NCBI GenBank assembly: GCA_026770025.1
Contig: JAMXDE010000015.1
Span: forward strand, 496,001-560,000
Direction: 5' to 3'
From: Craspedostauros australis
Lineage: Eukaryota; Bacillariophyta; Bacillariophyceae; Mastogloiales; Achnanthaceae
DNA: 64,000 nt
Under the pieces are notes generated by a model. That model saw only the letters and a list, made by a program, of their open reading frames with translations. It was not told the DNA's origin and did no database searches. Of the stretch, positions 50,969 through 61,609 are shown one piece after another. Position 1 is the first letter of the stretch. The number at the start of each line of letters is the position of its first letter. The translations under genes and the position numbers were made by a program.

Positions 50969-52774
50969 ATGGCTTTCGGAGAAGACAATGCCCCGAGGTT
51001 TCGAGCCAAGGTGACCTTCATGAAGACCTGGAAGCCAGCAAGCCAGCCTTCGGTGCGTCATCCCCCAGAACCATACTCGACTTGCTTGGCATCGTCATGA
51101 CTCTCCTTGTCTTGGAATGAGCCTCATTTCTCACATGTCATCCTTGCATATCTCTCTTTCTGCCTTGGCTGTCGCGACCACCTGGGTTGATTTCGTATCG
51201 GCCCACTTCGCATTTCTTCGCTCTCCTTTGGTGCTTCAAACCTCCGCTCGATGTCTGCCCTGGATTCCATGCAATGGGATATGCCCATCGTGCACACGCG
51301 TGCTCTTCTTCAAATACTGTCCATGAACTGACCATGAACTACCCATGAACTATCCATAAACTGTCCATGCGTGTGGGCGGGCACCTTGCACGTTGGATCA
51401 CAGAACCGCGACCGTTTGGAGCTTTACGCATTGCACAAGCAGGCCATCAGCGGCGATGCGCCATCGACCATGACGTCCGTGGTGATGAATTCGGCACCCG
51501 AAAAGGCCAAGTACCAGGCATGGAAGTTGAAGCAGGGGACACCCGCGCAGGAGGCCATGGAACAGTACGTTCGGGAGTCGGACCGTCAAATTCGGGTGTA
51601 CGGCACCGCATCGTCAGGTGGTGCAGTAGTCAGCGTGGGCAACAATGACAACAACGCCACAACAACGACCATCATCTCTCAAAATCAAAATGTGAACGGG
51701 AATCAGCTGGCGCAGAGCAAGCAGGATCCATCCGGCAAGTCATCCAACCCGCAAACACCGCTCAACACGCCCAATGCCAGCGAAGCCTCCAACGCGATAG
51801 ATGGGAATGGAGCGGCCGGTGGCGGCGGAAACGGCGGAACCAACGTCAACAGTGGCAGCAACAACAGCGGCAACAACGGAGCTGCCGGAGGAGCGGCCGG
51901 TGGCAGTGGATCATCCGCGAATCAATCGGTGCCCACCGCAACCTCGCGCGGCTTGGCTGCCATCCCGTTGCTCTGCGCTGCCGCGGGAGAGTCGCGACCA
52001 GGCTACATTCGACGCCTGGGACAGACCCCGTCAGTCGACCATGGTTGGTGGAAGCGGCAGGAGGTGCTCTGTTCGTCGCAGGGATCCATCATGGCCATCC
52101 CGGAATCGATCCTTCTCTTCGTGGCGAGGTTGGTGGAATTCATCAGTTTGGCCGGACAGGAGGAGATTCTCAAACGTCAACGCTGGCAGCAGCAGGAGCG
52201 CACGCGACAGCAGCAGAGCGCATTGGTGCAGAGCAGCGCCACATCCGGCACCGCGACCCGCGCAAATCCAAGACCGCCAGGTCCGTCCCTGCCGGTCCAG
52301 CTCCTCATGATCTTCCCATCTCCCATCGTGCAGGCGTTCTTGTGGCCGGTGCACAACTGCCTCCTCAGTCTCTGGATGGCCATCATCCTGGTCATCTCCC
52401 TGGTCTCCGGCGCATGGCGATGCCTGCAAACCCTCATTTGGGGTGCCCGTCGCACGGGCATCGCCCTGCGCACAGTGTGGCAATCCGAAATCCAAGACGC
52501 CACGCAGGCCATCCACTCGCTGTGCCAGCCCTACCAGGCCATCTCCTGCCGTCTCGTGGGGCTCGTCCTCCTCCCCATCTCCACCATCGTTGGGATCTTC
52601 CGTGGCATCCTGGGGGATTCCTCCGTCACCCTCACCTCCATGGGCTTCACCATGGTCATGATGGCAACATGGTGGTACTGGACCATCTGTCTGCCATGGC
52701 TCGCCTTGTGCATGCTGGGAGCTGCACTCGCCAGCGGCACCTGCTTCGCGCTGATCGAGTTTGCGGGCGTCTAA
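50969..52774 (+). CDS. Membrane-anchored acyl-CoA-binding protein, two exons
   Basis: Proposed coding sequence: 50969..51052 joined to 51404..52774, 484 aa. Exon 1 encodes 28 residues (MAFGEDNAPRFRAKVTFMKT, then WKPASQPS) up to donor GTGCGT. The intron is 351 bp, phase 0, with acceptor GGATCACAG. Exon 2 continues NRDRLELYALHKQAISGDAP and KAKYQAWKLKQGTPAQEAME, QYV. Only the spliced form gives a complete ACB domain (residues about 9-90) with the YALHKQA and KAKYQAW acyl-CoA contacts. A long Gly/Asn/Ser linker follows (about 100-210), then a charged coiled stretch. The C-terminal third (from about 323) has three or four hydrophobic helices. It probably holds acyl-CoA esters at the ER or peroxisome membrane, comparable in principle to membrane ACBD/ACBP proteins, although the tail is much more hydrophobic than in those. 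Confidence 0.88.
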
Positions 52775-53482
52775 AATGAACGAACGTAGGGATCACGGCT
52801 GACTTCAGCATGATGAACAGCACAGTGTCGCGACGGTGAACTGCACGCAGAATGAAAACCAAGCAATGCCAGGCACGTTGATGCGAATACACATGCGGAC
52901 ATGGATGTGCGTTCTTGTGAGCAGGCCATGCTCGTGAATGCTCGTTGAGTAGGAGTGCTCACTTAAGTGCATATGCATGTGCAGATAGTATCATCAGAAA
53001 CCCTCATTCAACACGAGTCCACCCTTCCCCACGAACCACTTCTATTGGTATTCCACACCCTCGAGGACCGCAGCACGTCGTTAAGAGGGGCCAAAAGCCC
53101 GACTGTAGACATGTCGATAAACACAACCGAATTTCATTTTACATCCCTCTGGAGCTCTTCCAACTCTCTCTCTTGCTACGAGTTGAGAGACGCTATCGTT
53201 GTTCCCATCATTGCTCCGTCGCGCCCTTGACACATCTACGTACATGTACCCTGCACGAAATGGCGTGGTGTGGAATGGGACGATTGCGTGCTGGCTGCAT
53301 GACGCAACCTCTTGCGAGTCTTGCTCGCTCTTCAGACTCTTATCATTTTTCCTTCTCTTCGAGCAAAGTAGTAGCGTACAGGTGCACACATAGATAGAAG
53401 AACATGAAAGGTGGAGCGAGCTACAATGTGTATTACAATAGAGTATACGAATCCATACCACAAGTTGGCCTGCTCTGCTGCA
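52775..53482. other. Intergenic region between convergent genes
   Basis: 708 bp between the ACBP stop and the 3' end of the methyltransferase. CATG/CATATGCATGTG words lie near 52970. No gene is seen. Confidence 0.55.
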
Positions 53483-54427
53483 TCATTCGCCATCTGCCGT
53501 CGCGATGACGGCAACGAAAGGATCGCCGCCGATGCCGCCCGCCGACATGAGCTGCTGGAGGAACCCAGAGCCATCACCCACAACCTCGATGCTGTCCATG
53601 TCGTATCCGCCCGCCGCGGCGAAGTAGCTCTTGATCAGGCCCGTGCGTTCCAGCATTCCTCGTTCGATCCATCCCGTCAACGCTTTCTGATAAAAGAACC
53701 GGTTCGAAAAGCTGATGATGCATTTGCCAGTGTTGGGCTTGAGAACGCGCCGCACTTCGGCCAGCACAGCTTCGGGATTTTGGATGTATTGGATGCCCAC
53801 CGTACACAGCACTGCATCGTATTCCGCGCTGTCCAATCCCATCAAGGAAGGATTGTCATTGAAATCTCGCACCATGGCTTGGCCTTGCGTGATGCTGCGC
53901 CACGGATTGGATCGCAATTCTTCCAAGTTCATGCCATGGACGTCGACGCGGCGGTATTTCAACGTGGTGGGCAGATGGGAGACGTGCGAGGAGCACAGAT
54001 CCAGGATCGTGCCATTCTGCACGAGGTGATCTTGGTAGGTGGCCTTCAATTTTTGCACGAAGGGCGAGTCGATGTGAATTACGAATTTGGGCTCCGTGTA
54101 GAACATGGAGTCTGGGCGCGTGTCGATCTTGGAGCGGTCCAGCGACTTGACGAGACCGATGGGAGCCCTGCGGATCGCGACATTGCTCGTGGATGTCGAT
54201 GATGCCCTTCCTCGCCTATACCACGAGTCTGACACTTCGGCTGGGGTAGTGGCGGTGCGCAGTCCGACGGTTTGGCCTGGAGCGGGAGTTGGGGATGTCG
54301 AAGTTGTTGTCGGCTTCAACGGACGCCTGGAACGTCTGAGGAAGGAGGGGAATGAAAATGCGGCTGTTCCTTGCATTTCATGAGCCACAAGGACGAGCAG
54401 CAACACATGCAGCTTCATCATCAACAT
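53483..54427 (-). CDS. Plastid-targeted SAM-dependent methyltransferase
   Basis: A 314-aa protein from ATG 54427. The frame is open further upstream with other ATGs, but this start gives a clean signal peptide (MLMMKLHVLLLVLVAHEMQG) ending TAA|FSFPSFLRRSRRP. This is the A|F (ASAFAP-type) junction plus basic transit peptide used by diatoms for plastid import. The mature part has a class I methyltransferase fold: FVIHIDSPFVQKL, an unusual motif I ILDLCSSHVSHLP, VHGMNLEELRSNPW, YDAVLCTVGIQYIQNPEAVL and EVRRVLKPNTGKCIISFSN. The DL-xSS-x-SHLP form of motif I marks a subfamily I know from plants and bacteria, with no firm function. A plastid small-molecule substrate is inference. Confidence 0.85.
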   Translation of the reverse strand: MLMMKLHVLLLVLVAHEMQGTAAFSFPSFLRRSRRPLKPTTTSTSPTPAPGQTVGLRTATTPAEVSDSWYRRGRASSTSTSNVAIRRAPIGLVKSLDRSKIDTRPDSMFYTEPKFVIHIDSPFVQKLKATYQDHLVQNGTILDLCSSHVSHLPTTLKYRRVDVHGMNLEELRSNPWRSITQGQAMVRDFNDNPSLMGLDSAEYDAVLCTVGIQYIQNPEAVLAEVRRVLKPNTGKCIISFSNRFFYQKALTGWIERGMLERTGLIKSYFAAAGGYDMDSIEVVGDGSGFLQQLMSAGGIGGDPFVAVIATADGE

Positions 54428-56452
54428 GGGCGATGGGCGGTTCCTCCTTCCAGATGTTAACCGTGATGGAGGCGCCAATGTTGACGGCGACACCCACGCA
54501 ATCTGCTGCTCCGTTTTCTGTCGATTCCTTCTGTGTTGGTCGATCATGGTGGAAGCGTGCGGATCTCTCTTGCTCTGTACGTATGTATGTGTATGTATGT
54601 GCGCGTTTGTATGGTAGGAATGGCATGAAAGGTATGCAGCTCTTTGCTTTGACAGGAGTATGCAGTATGATCGAATGGCTGTATGTGCGACAAGGAGAGG
54701 GGACTTGTGAGAGAGTGAAGTCAAGTGAAGCCAAGTCAGTGCTGTTGCTGTTAATGGTGATGTCGTTGTTGCTCCTGTGGTGGGTTGTCTTGTGATTCCG
54801 GCAGTGATGTTGTTTGCTGGAACTGGGCAGTTGGCATCGAAAATGTGACAACCAGCGCAGCGATAGTTTCTCCGCGGTTGTTCGTCGTTCGTGGCAGGCA
54901 CCTTCCTCGATGAGTACCGTGGGACCCGACGTACCTGAACTTGTTGGATACCGCACAACCAAGATCAACATCGCATCACATGCAGGGAGTTGAAAGAGTC
55001 AGGCAATTGGTGTTGGCGTTGGTGTTGGCGGTGTCGGAAGAGACGATGTCACCGTTGACTCCACTGCCCGTATGTACCTACGCCATGGTCGCTGCCACCG
55101 TCGCCATCCTCATCACATCGACAGAAGAATGATGACACCTCCTTCGCGCGTCGATTCTCCATTCCTCTTTCTCTTGTTCCGTGGTGTTGGTTTGCTTACT
55201 CAGCAGCGCGCGTTTTGCCTCATTTTCTCCATTCTTTTGTGCCATGCCCGTGTTTGATTGGTTGCGGTAATTTGATTCGTGGATGCTCAACCCGTATCTG
55301 GATCTGAGTGAATATTTTGTAATACTTACTTATTCCAGTTTGTATCCTATGCGGTTTAACAATTCATTCCACCGGAGATCCCACGATTTAGTCCAAGTCG
55401 TGGGAATGTGCGAGGTCGATTTCAGTTTTTCATTCGTGCATATCCAACGTCACACAAATCGTGATCGACTTGGTGTGTTCGCTGGACTCATCTGTTTGCA
55501 CAACACCAAAACAGTGGAACAGAAGGAACAACAACTCGCGAAGGTGAGCACATGCTCCTGCGCATCGAGTACGAACAGAGCGGAGCAAAATGATCACGTC
55601 CCAGAAACATGACACCCCACGCACAACCCCGTGGCGTTACGACTATGAGTCTGCGCCCGCGTGTCGTTGACAGACGAGGGACGAGTGATGAGGTAGCTAC
55701 GGGCACGCTCCGCTGCGCTCCAATGTGCATGGACGAGACTGGGCCATCCTATTATATAATATTGTACTATTTTCCTGACTTGGCCTCCAAGACTAGTCGT
55801 ACATACGAGAAAAGCAATCACAGCAACCTCCAGATTCTGCCTTCTGTGCTTCGTGGTGAACCTGTATTGTGGGCAGACACGGCACGGTGACAGCGGATCT
55901 ACCACACAGAGACAGCGGATCAGTCTTCGACAACGAGGCCCATTGCTGATTGCGCATCCCAACATGGGCATGGCCGCATCGACTCCGCATGAAATGAAAT
56001 TCGATCATGGGCAAGCGAGAGAACAGTCGAGAGGACGGTCGCAAGCGACACGATAAGGAGTTGTCCTGACACTCCAGTCCCAGAGGATCTCAAAAAGGAG
56101 CGCTAGCAGTTTGGTGAGGGTACCTAGTTGATCAGAGAACTATTGTACCTCCAAGTATTCTCGGAATAGAACATGACAGTCTTGCATTGTCTTCATGACA
56201 GGATGGACAACATAGCTCGTACTCGCACCCCTTCGATCTGTTCACCGTTTCTTTTGGCCATGTGCGTCACCCAAGTTTTCTGATTTCTGTTTGTTGCCTT
56301 CTGCGAACAGACACGAGCAAGGTAGAGCAACAGAAATGGAGGCGCATGCGACAGGGACGGACGGCCTGAGGGCAGGCAAATGAGCACCGCTACCGAGCGA
56401 ATTACTTGAGTACTAGTCTAGGGAGAAGTAGGGTGTCGATATCATCCCAGAA
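54428..56452. other. Intergenic region (2.0 kb)
   Basis: Upstream region of the methyltransferase and 3' flank of the UCH37 gene. The methyltransferase frame stays open up to 54958, but that stretch reads Thr/His/Tyr-rich leader. Other open frames (for example 55594-55971) have no domain. An AT-rich TATTATATAATATTG word lies at 55750-55764. Confidence 0.5.
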
Positions 56453-57484
56453 TCACTGCCCGGCCTTCACGCCGGAGGCTGCCGCCGCGGCGAGCTTCTG
56501 CTGCCGTCGCTCCTTGGCGCCATCGATCAACCCCTCGAGCTGGTCATTGCGGGCGAGCTCCTTCAACAAAGATACGCATAGTGGGACGTAGTTGTGCTTT
56601 CGCCTTTGATTCTCGAGCTTCCACTGCGCACGCTTGGCCTCTTCTTCCTCCAACTGCGCCATGACGGCATCTTTGTCGTTGGATTCAGCTTCCTTGGAAC
56701 GCAAGAGGATTCGCTTGTCTTGGAGGACGGCCATGCAATTGAACTGGATGGCGTCGGTGTTTTGCATCCGAGTCTGAAGGGCCTGACGTGCAACCTCGAT
56801 CCATTCACCGCCCGTCGGAGTTGCTCCGTCGCTGGGCGCCGGAATCTCGCCCGTGACGATTGGGCCTGATTGCAATCCATCCAATTCATACACCTTCCCA
56901 TCATGAGGCACGTAGGCCACGAAATGATAGACCTCCTTGGAGTCTTCGTTGCGCAATGGGCTGACGTACTTGCCGTCGTGGAGGAATGCATCGGACTTTC
57001 CGTATGAGTTGTGCACCTTTTGGATCGTCTCCTGCGATGATATGGCGACGCCCTTCAGCTGCGGTGGAAAGTCCGCGGTGAAATCCGAAAATTCCGACAA
57101 GGTGGGTCCGAGTTCCTCGGCGGACAAGCCAGCATTCAGGACGATGCTCAGCACGGCCTGTGTCGCGCATGCGTTCGTGGCGACCTGATGCGCAAAGAAG
57201 AGTTTGTCTGGGATTTGCGATTCCGCCAACGGGGTCTTGTCAGCGCCGCCACTGGACGACGATGCAGCCGATGCCTGGCTCCGGCTTTGCCATTGGAAGA
57301 GGAAGATGAAGCCATACACCGATCCGGTTGACGCCTTCAGCTGCTCGATGGATCCTTCATCCAACGACCAGAGTTCTTGGAATTCCACTGTCTTGCACCC
57401 CAGTTCTTCCAAAAGCTCCGTGAACACGCCAGGATCACTCTCGATCGTGCACCAGTCGTCGCTGTTGCCTGCCGTGCCAGCCAT
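56453..57484 (-). CDS. UCH37/UCHL5-type ubiquitin C-terminal hydrolase (peptidase C12)
   Basis: A 343-aa protein in one exon, start at ATG 57484 (MAGTAGNSDDWC). The frame is open 5' of this, but that part reads as leader. The catalytic set is complete with family spacing: Gln100 and Cys106 in FFAHQVATNACATQAVL, His187 in VYHFVAYV and Asp202 in VYELDGL. A Ser/Ala/Gly insert (about 68-85) separates the first strands. The C terminus has the helical ULD-type extension (KRAQWKLENQRRKHNYVPLC) characteristic of UCHL5 rather than the short UCHL1/3. The enzyme trims ubiquitin chains at the proteasome (through Rpn13) and, in animals, in INO80. The tail is Ala/Lys-rich and short. Confidence 0.93.
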   Translation of the reverse strand: MAGTAGNSDDWCTIESDPGVFTELLEELGCKTVEFQELWSLDEGSIEQLKASTGSVYGFIFLFQWQSRSQASAASSSSGGADKTPLAESQIPDKLFFAHQVATNACATQAVLSIVLNAGLSAEELGPTLSEFSDFTADFPPQLKGVAISSQETIQKVHNSYGKSDAFLHDGKYVSPLRNEDSKEVYHFVAYVPHDGKVYELDGLQSGPIVTGEIPAPSDGATPTGGEWIEVARQALQTRMQNTDAIQFNCMAVLQDKRILLRSKEAESNDKDAVMAQLEEEEAKRAQWKLENQRRKHNYVPLCVSLLKELARNDQLEGLIDGAKERRQQKLAAAAASGVKAGQ

Positions 57485-60400
57485 CCTGTTTCGTTGTTCG
57501 TCACTTGTTGTTGATTCCGCGCGCTCCGCTCTTTCGTGCGAGTGAATGGTACAAGTAGAAGTGCTTTTCTCCGCGTTTCCACTGCGACGAGAGATATACT
57601 CCAGCAAAACAGAACTGTCGAACGAGACAGAGAGGCGCTGCTTCTTCTACTCTTCGAACACTGCGTTTGCTTGTTGCTGGAGACTTGTTTGGCTTCTGTG
57701 GGTGCGGTCCGTGCACTGCGGGTAAGTAGAACCTATTGTAAGTACCAATCCTCGTACCCAGTGGTCTGACGTCTGACGGCTGTGGGAACCCGAGGTACCG
57801 GGCAACCAAGTCGAAGGATCGTCTCTTCGCCTTTCTCGTGGGTATACCAGTGGGATCTCTCGTGGGTCTGGCTTCTTCTGCTGCCTGCCTCGTTATCTGT
57901 TTCACCGATTTACCCTTGGGTCCAACGACGGTTGACTCTGTCGCCCAGCTGGATACTCGTGCGTCCGTGCAATACGTAGGTACGTCTGATCGGCCACGCG
58001 CGGAGATCTGTCTTGTCCTCGTGTTTGTTCTGGTCCCTCGTTGGCGTGGATCGCAAATTCCCCACTGTGGCTGTCTTGTTGGTGTTGGTGTTGTGTTTTG
58101 TTGGTTTCCTGTGATCTCTTCGTCCGCCTTGTTCTCCTCCCGATCAGTGCAAAGACACATGTTTTTGGCTCCAGGATCTTCACGGCCGGATGACGGCCAG
58201 AATCCGCCCCAACGAGAGGGTTCGGATTCGATACATCGATCTTCGCCAGTCTTGTTAAATCTTGCAAAGCCCCATCAACTCGCAAAGTACCCGGAAGGTA
58301 CCGGCATGAGTTCGGTATGTCCAGGCAAGGTACTCTTGGTGTACTCTACATAGCGATCCTTTGCAGTAATCTATCGCAACCAGCCGCGCTTGTACAAATC
58401 AGGGCATCGACAATCCCACTCCATTATGGCCGTTGCTATTGAACTCACCCAACAACCAAGTTGCGAATGAGAGTACTAATCAGAGTACGATTGCGAGTAC
58501 TCTATCTCTCTCTGGAGACGAAATGGCGTGATACGTATTGCAGACACCAGCTCATTTCAAGATGCTTCTCCCTTGGTGCGAGCTGGTAGAATGCGCTATT
58601 ATTATGCTCTACTCTACCACACTCTGGACATGCGCTGCTCCATACAAGAACGTGCCACGAGCCTTAGCTTCCCTGCTCTGCCAGGTCCAACGCTCCATTC
58701 ATCAATACTCTAGTTCAGGATCGAGCACGAAACAGCGCGATAGACTATTGCGTTTCACACAGCAGAGCAACACGATGGCCAGAGGCGATGATCCATTGCC
58801 GCGCCCGTCACCAACTCTCCCCCAAGAGTGAGTGAGTGAGTGAGAAAGAGAGAGAGTCCTTGGTGAGTGCACTTTTGAGCACCCCATGCCCTGCGCTTTG
58901 GTTTGGCCTTTTGATCTTTGGCTCTGACTCTGACCCTGCTACTCCCACTCGGAGCTCATGGCTTGTGGCTCTTGGCCCATAGCTCGTTTGTGTTCATGCG
59001 TCCAGTCATAAAAATGGTACCTCCCATACATACGAGCTACCGCGCGGGTACGACTACGATAGTCAGTGTACTCAGAAATTGAGTTACCACCGCTAAGGGG
59101 ATGATTGTTGCTGCTGGGCATTCGTCTCGTCTGAACGACAAAACGTTTGCAGTTCCAATCCGGATGTTGGCGCGTGTCCCCACATGACAAGCCCCTCGTG
59201 ATTGTTTGTTGATGGTGAAGCGTTCATCATGATGTTGATGGCCATGGCTCTGATGGCATCAAAAGCGCTGCTGTGAAGCTCTTTGAAGGATGTTGATACC
59301 GACCGGACCTCCAACGCAGTCCCGATGGTGGCGATGGACATTGCAATAGCAATACTTCTCGTGGAGGCGCAGCTTGATTGTTTCCACCAGTGATTTGGAA
59401 GTTCTCGCTGGTCACTTCCTTCGTCTTTCGCCGTCCTTCATCGTTCTTCTCCAGGCGTGTGACTTTTTGTTTCTGATTGCAGGCGTGATCTTGTTCGCCA
59501 TCCAAGTAGCGTCATTACCAGCTCTGTTCCAGCTCTCTGCCACACACATCAATACGATTACTGCGCAGAGCACTTTCTCTGGAGGATACGATGACACAGT
59601 GCCACATTAACTCGTACACACAGGTACGAACTACGATACGGACGCACACCACCTCGCGCGGGATGTTTGTGCTCGTGCGAGCCGTGCTCGGAGGAACAAG
59701 GTCAGCGAGAAGCACCTTCGTCTCGTACTCGCAAGATGGATTAACAAAGCAACAATCAACTCTGCTTATTGGAAGTGATACTCTGCGGCATATGGACAAT
59801 CGCCTCGCGGCCGCTGCTGGCGCCGGCACTACCTGCGAACTAACGGAACTACGAGTCTGTCGATGCGGTTGTACCCTTACTCATACTCGTCCACGACTGT
59901 GTGAGCGTCGGGACCACCCAGGACGCGCAGAGATGAATTTGGAGCGGCGACTTTGTGAGTGTTTTGTGTGTCCACGGGGCGCAGGGCACAGCACACAAAG
60001 ACGCGAAACTCTTTGCGGTGGTTGCGTTGATTGCGTTGGCTTTGTCCCTTGGATAGGAAGGCGATGGAAAAATTAGGCGCAAAATGATTGCGCAGCACAT
60101 TCATCCCTTGTCGTGCCCCACAAGAGTACAAGCCCACCGTGTCGCATGGAATCCAAATGTGGCTACCTGGCGCTGTCTGACTGCGCCATTGCGTTGTTTG
60201 TTTATCGACGTGATTGCAGTTTATAGCGGTGACAATTTGTTGTTTGGATCTTCGCGACTACTGGTGTTTGTGTCATCAGCGAGGGATACTTCAGAGGGCA
60301 TGTGTGTGCCACAATCGCGCAGAAAGAGAAAGGGAAAACGAAGTATCGGTGACGCTCTGTGATCGTTTGTGACTCAGACAGAATAGCTCGTCAGCCCATT

Positions 60401-61609
60401 GTTCATCCCCCTTCCAAGTTGAACGTTCTGCTTTTGCAATTGCTGTCCCTCAGTGCAAAGGAAAGTTCGTTTCTGGTCGCGGATCGGCATCGAATTGGGC
60501 TCTGATCTGCAGGACTTTTTGTCCAAGCCCTTCACTTCCGCCTTGATGTACACATCCCTGGTGCAGGGACCACATGTCATGCATAAAACTACGGTGGTGG
60601 CTGATTGTCCGAATGTGGGTCGCTAAAAGGGCCGTGCGCTGCGGTGCTTCTCCCCAAAAGACAATTCGTCCACGAAGCACCTCTCCCTTTGTTGGGCGGG
60701 TATCACAGCAGCTGAAAGTTCCGAAGCGAGTTAACCTCTTCGGATGCAACAGATTGCCCGTGGCGTTTGGTGTGAGGTTCTTCCCGTTTCCAGTTTTTCC
60801 GGCTCACCCTCGTTCTGCTCCATTGCCAAGTCCGTGTCTCGCGTCTCTGTGTTCCCGCGGACAGTTGTGCGTTTGTGATGTGCGTTTGTGATGCACGAGG
60901 ATGTTGGTCTACTCTGCTATACCCCACCGTACTGTGCCATCCATGTTGGTATGTATTGGCATCGCCTCCGTATTTGGCATGTGCCGCGCATCTGCTACCA
61001 ATCGAGGTACAGGACAGGGCAGAAGTAGACGCAGAAGAAGAGGCGGAAGAGGAAGGAATCGCTCGCACCCCTCCGCCACCTCCACGAAGAGAGAGGGTCC
61101 ACGAACATCAAGGATAGGAGCAATATTGTCATTGGCGTTGTCCCATCCGCCCAAGGCTGGTACCTTTGTCGGTGCTGTGGTTAGGCACATCTTCGCACAA
61201 AGGCGTGAAGTGAAGACTGCGAACACAGATAGGAACACATCTGCGTGCGTGGATGCGCGTGCGTGGATGCACCTGCGTGTGCACGTGGATACAGAGGTTC
61301 GTTTGCGACGACTGGCGGTGGGAAAGCACGCACACAAACACACAGTGGAACAAAGAACACTACACAACCAGTTCGAGCCACCGAAGGAGGGCGCATCACC
61401 CGACACAGAAAAGAAATCGCACACAAATCGAGCAGCAGATAATATACGAGCAGTAAGTACATGTGAATACGTGCAAGAGAGAGGGAGAGAGACAGACAGA
61501 CTGGGAAACAAGCGTACGAGAAGAGCGCGGGTATCGAAAGCATCCACGCACAACACCAACTGACACAACAACTCAAATCACAACTCACATCACAACTCTT
61601 TCCTCTTTT
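57485..61609. other. Long divergent intergenic region (4.1 kb)
   Basis: The largest gene-free stretch, between UCH37 and HSF. Open frames such as 57838-58353, 59591-60076 and the mirrored pair 60901-61563 / 60909-61571 lack domains and codon bias, and overlap on both strands. GTAC words are dense: 58466-58502, 59020-59085 and 59610-59640. A perfect donor-like CAGTAAGT at 61451-61458 may start a 5' UTR intron of the HSF gene. Unannotated ncRNA cannot be excluded. Confidence 0.45.

Noticed and set aside
60901-61571. Mirrored 220-codon frames on both strands before the HSF gene
   Set aside because: Both strands open over the same interval, no domain, Arg/Thr- or Cys/Leu-rich composition typical of chance GC-rich frames.
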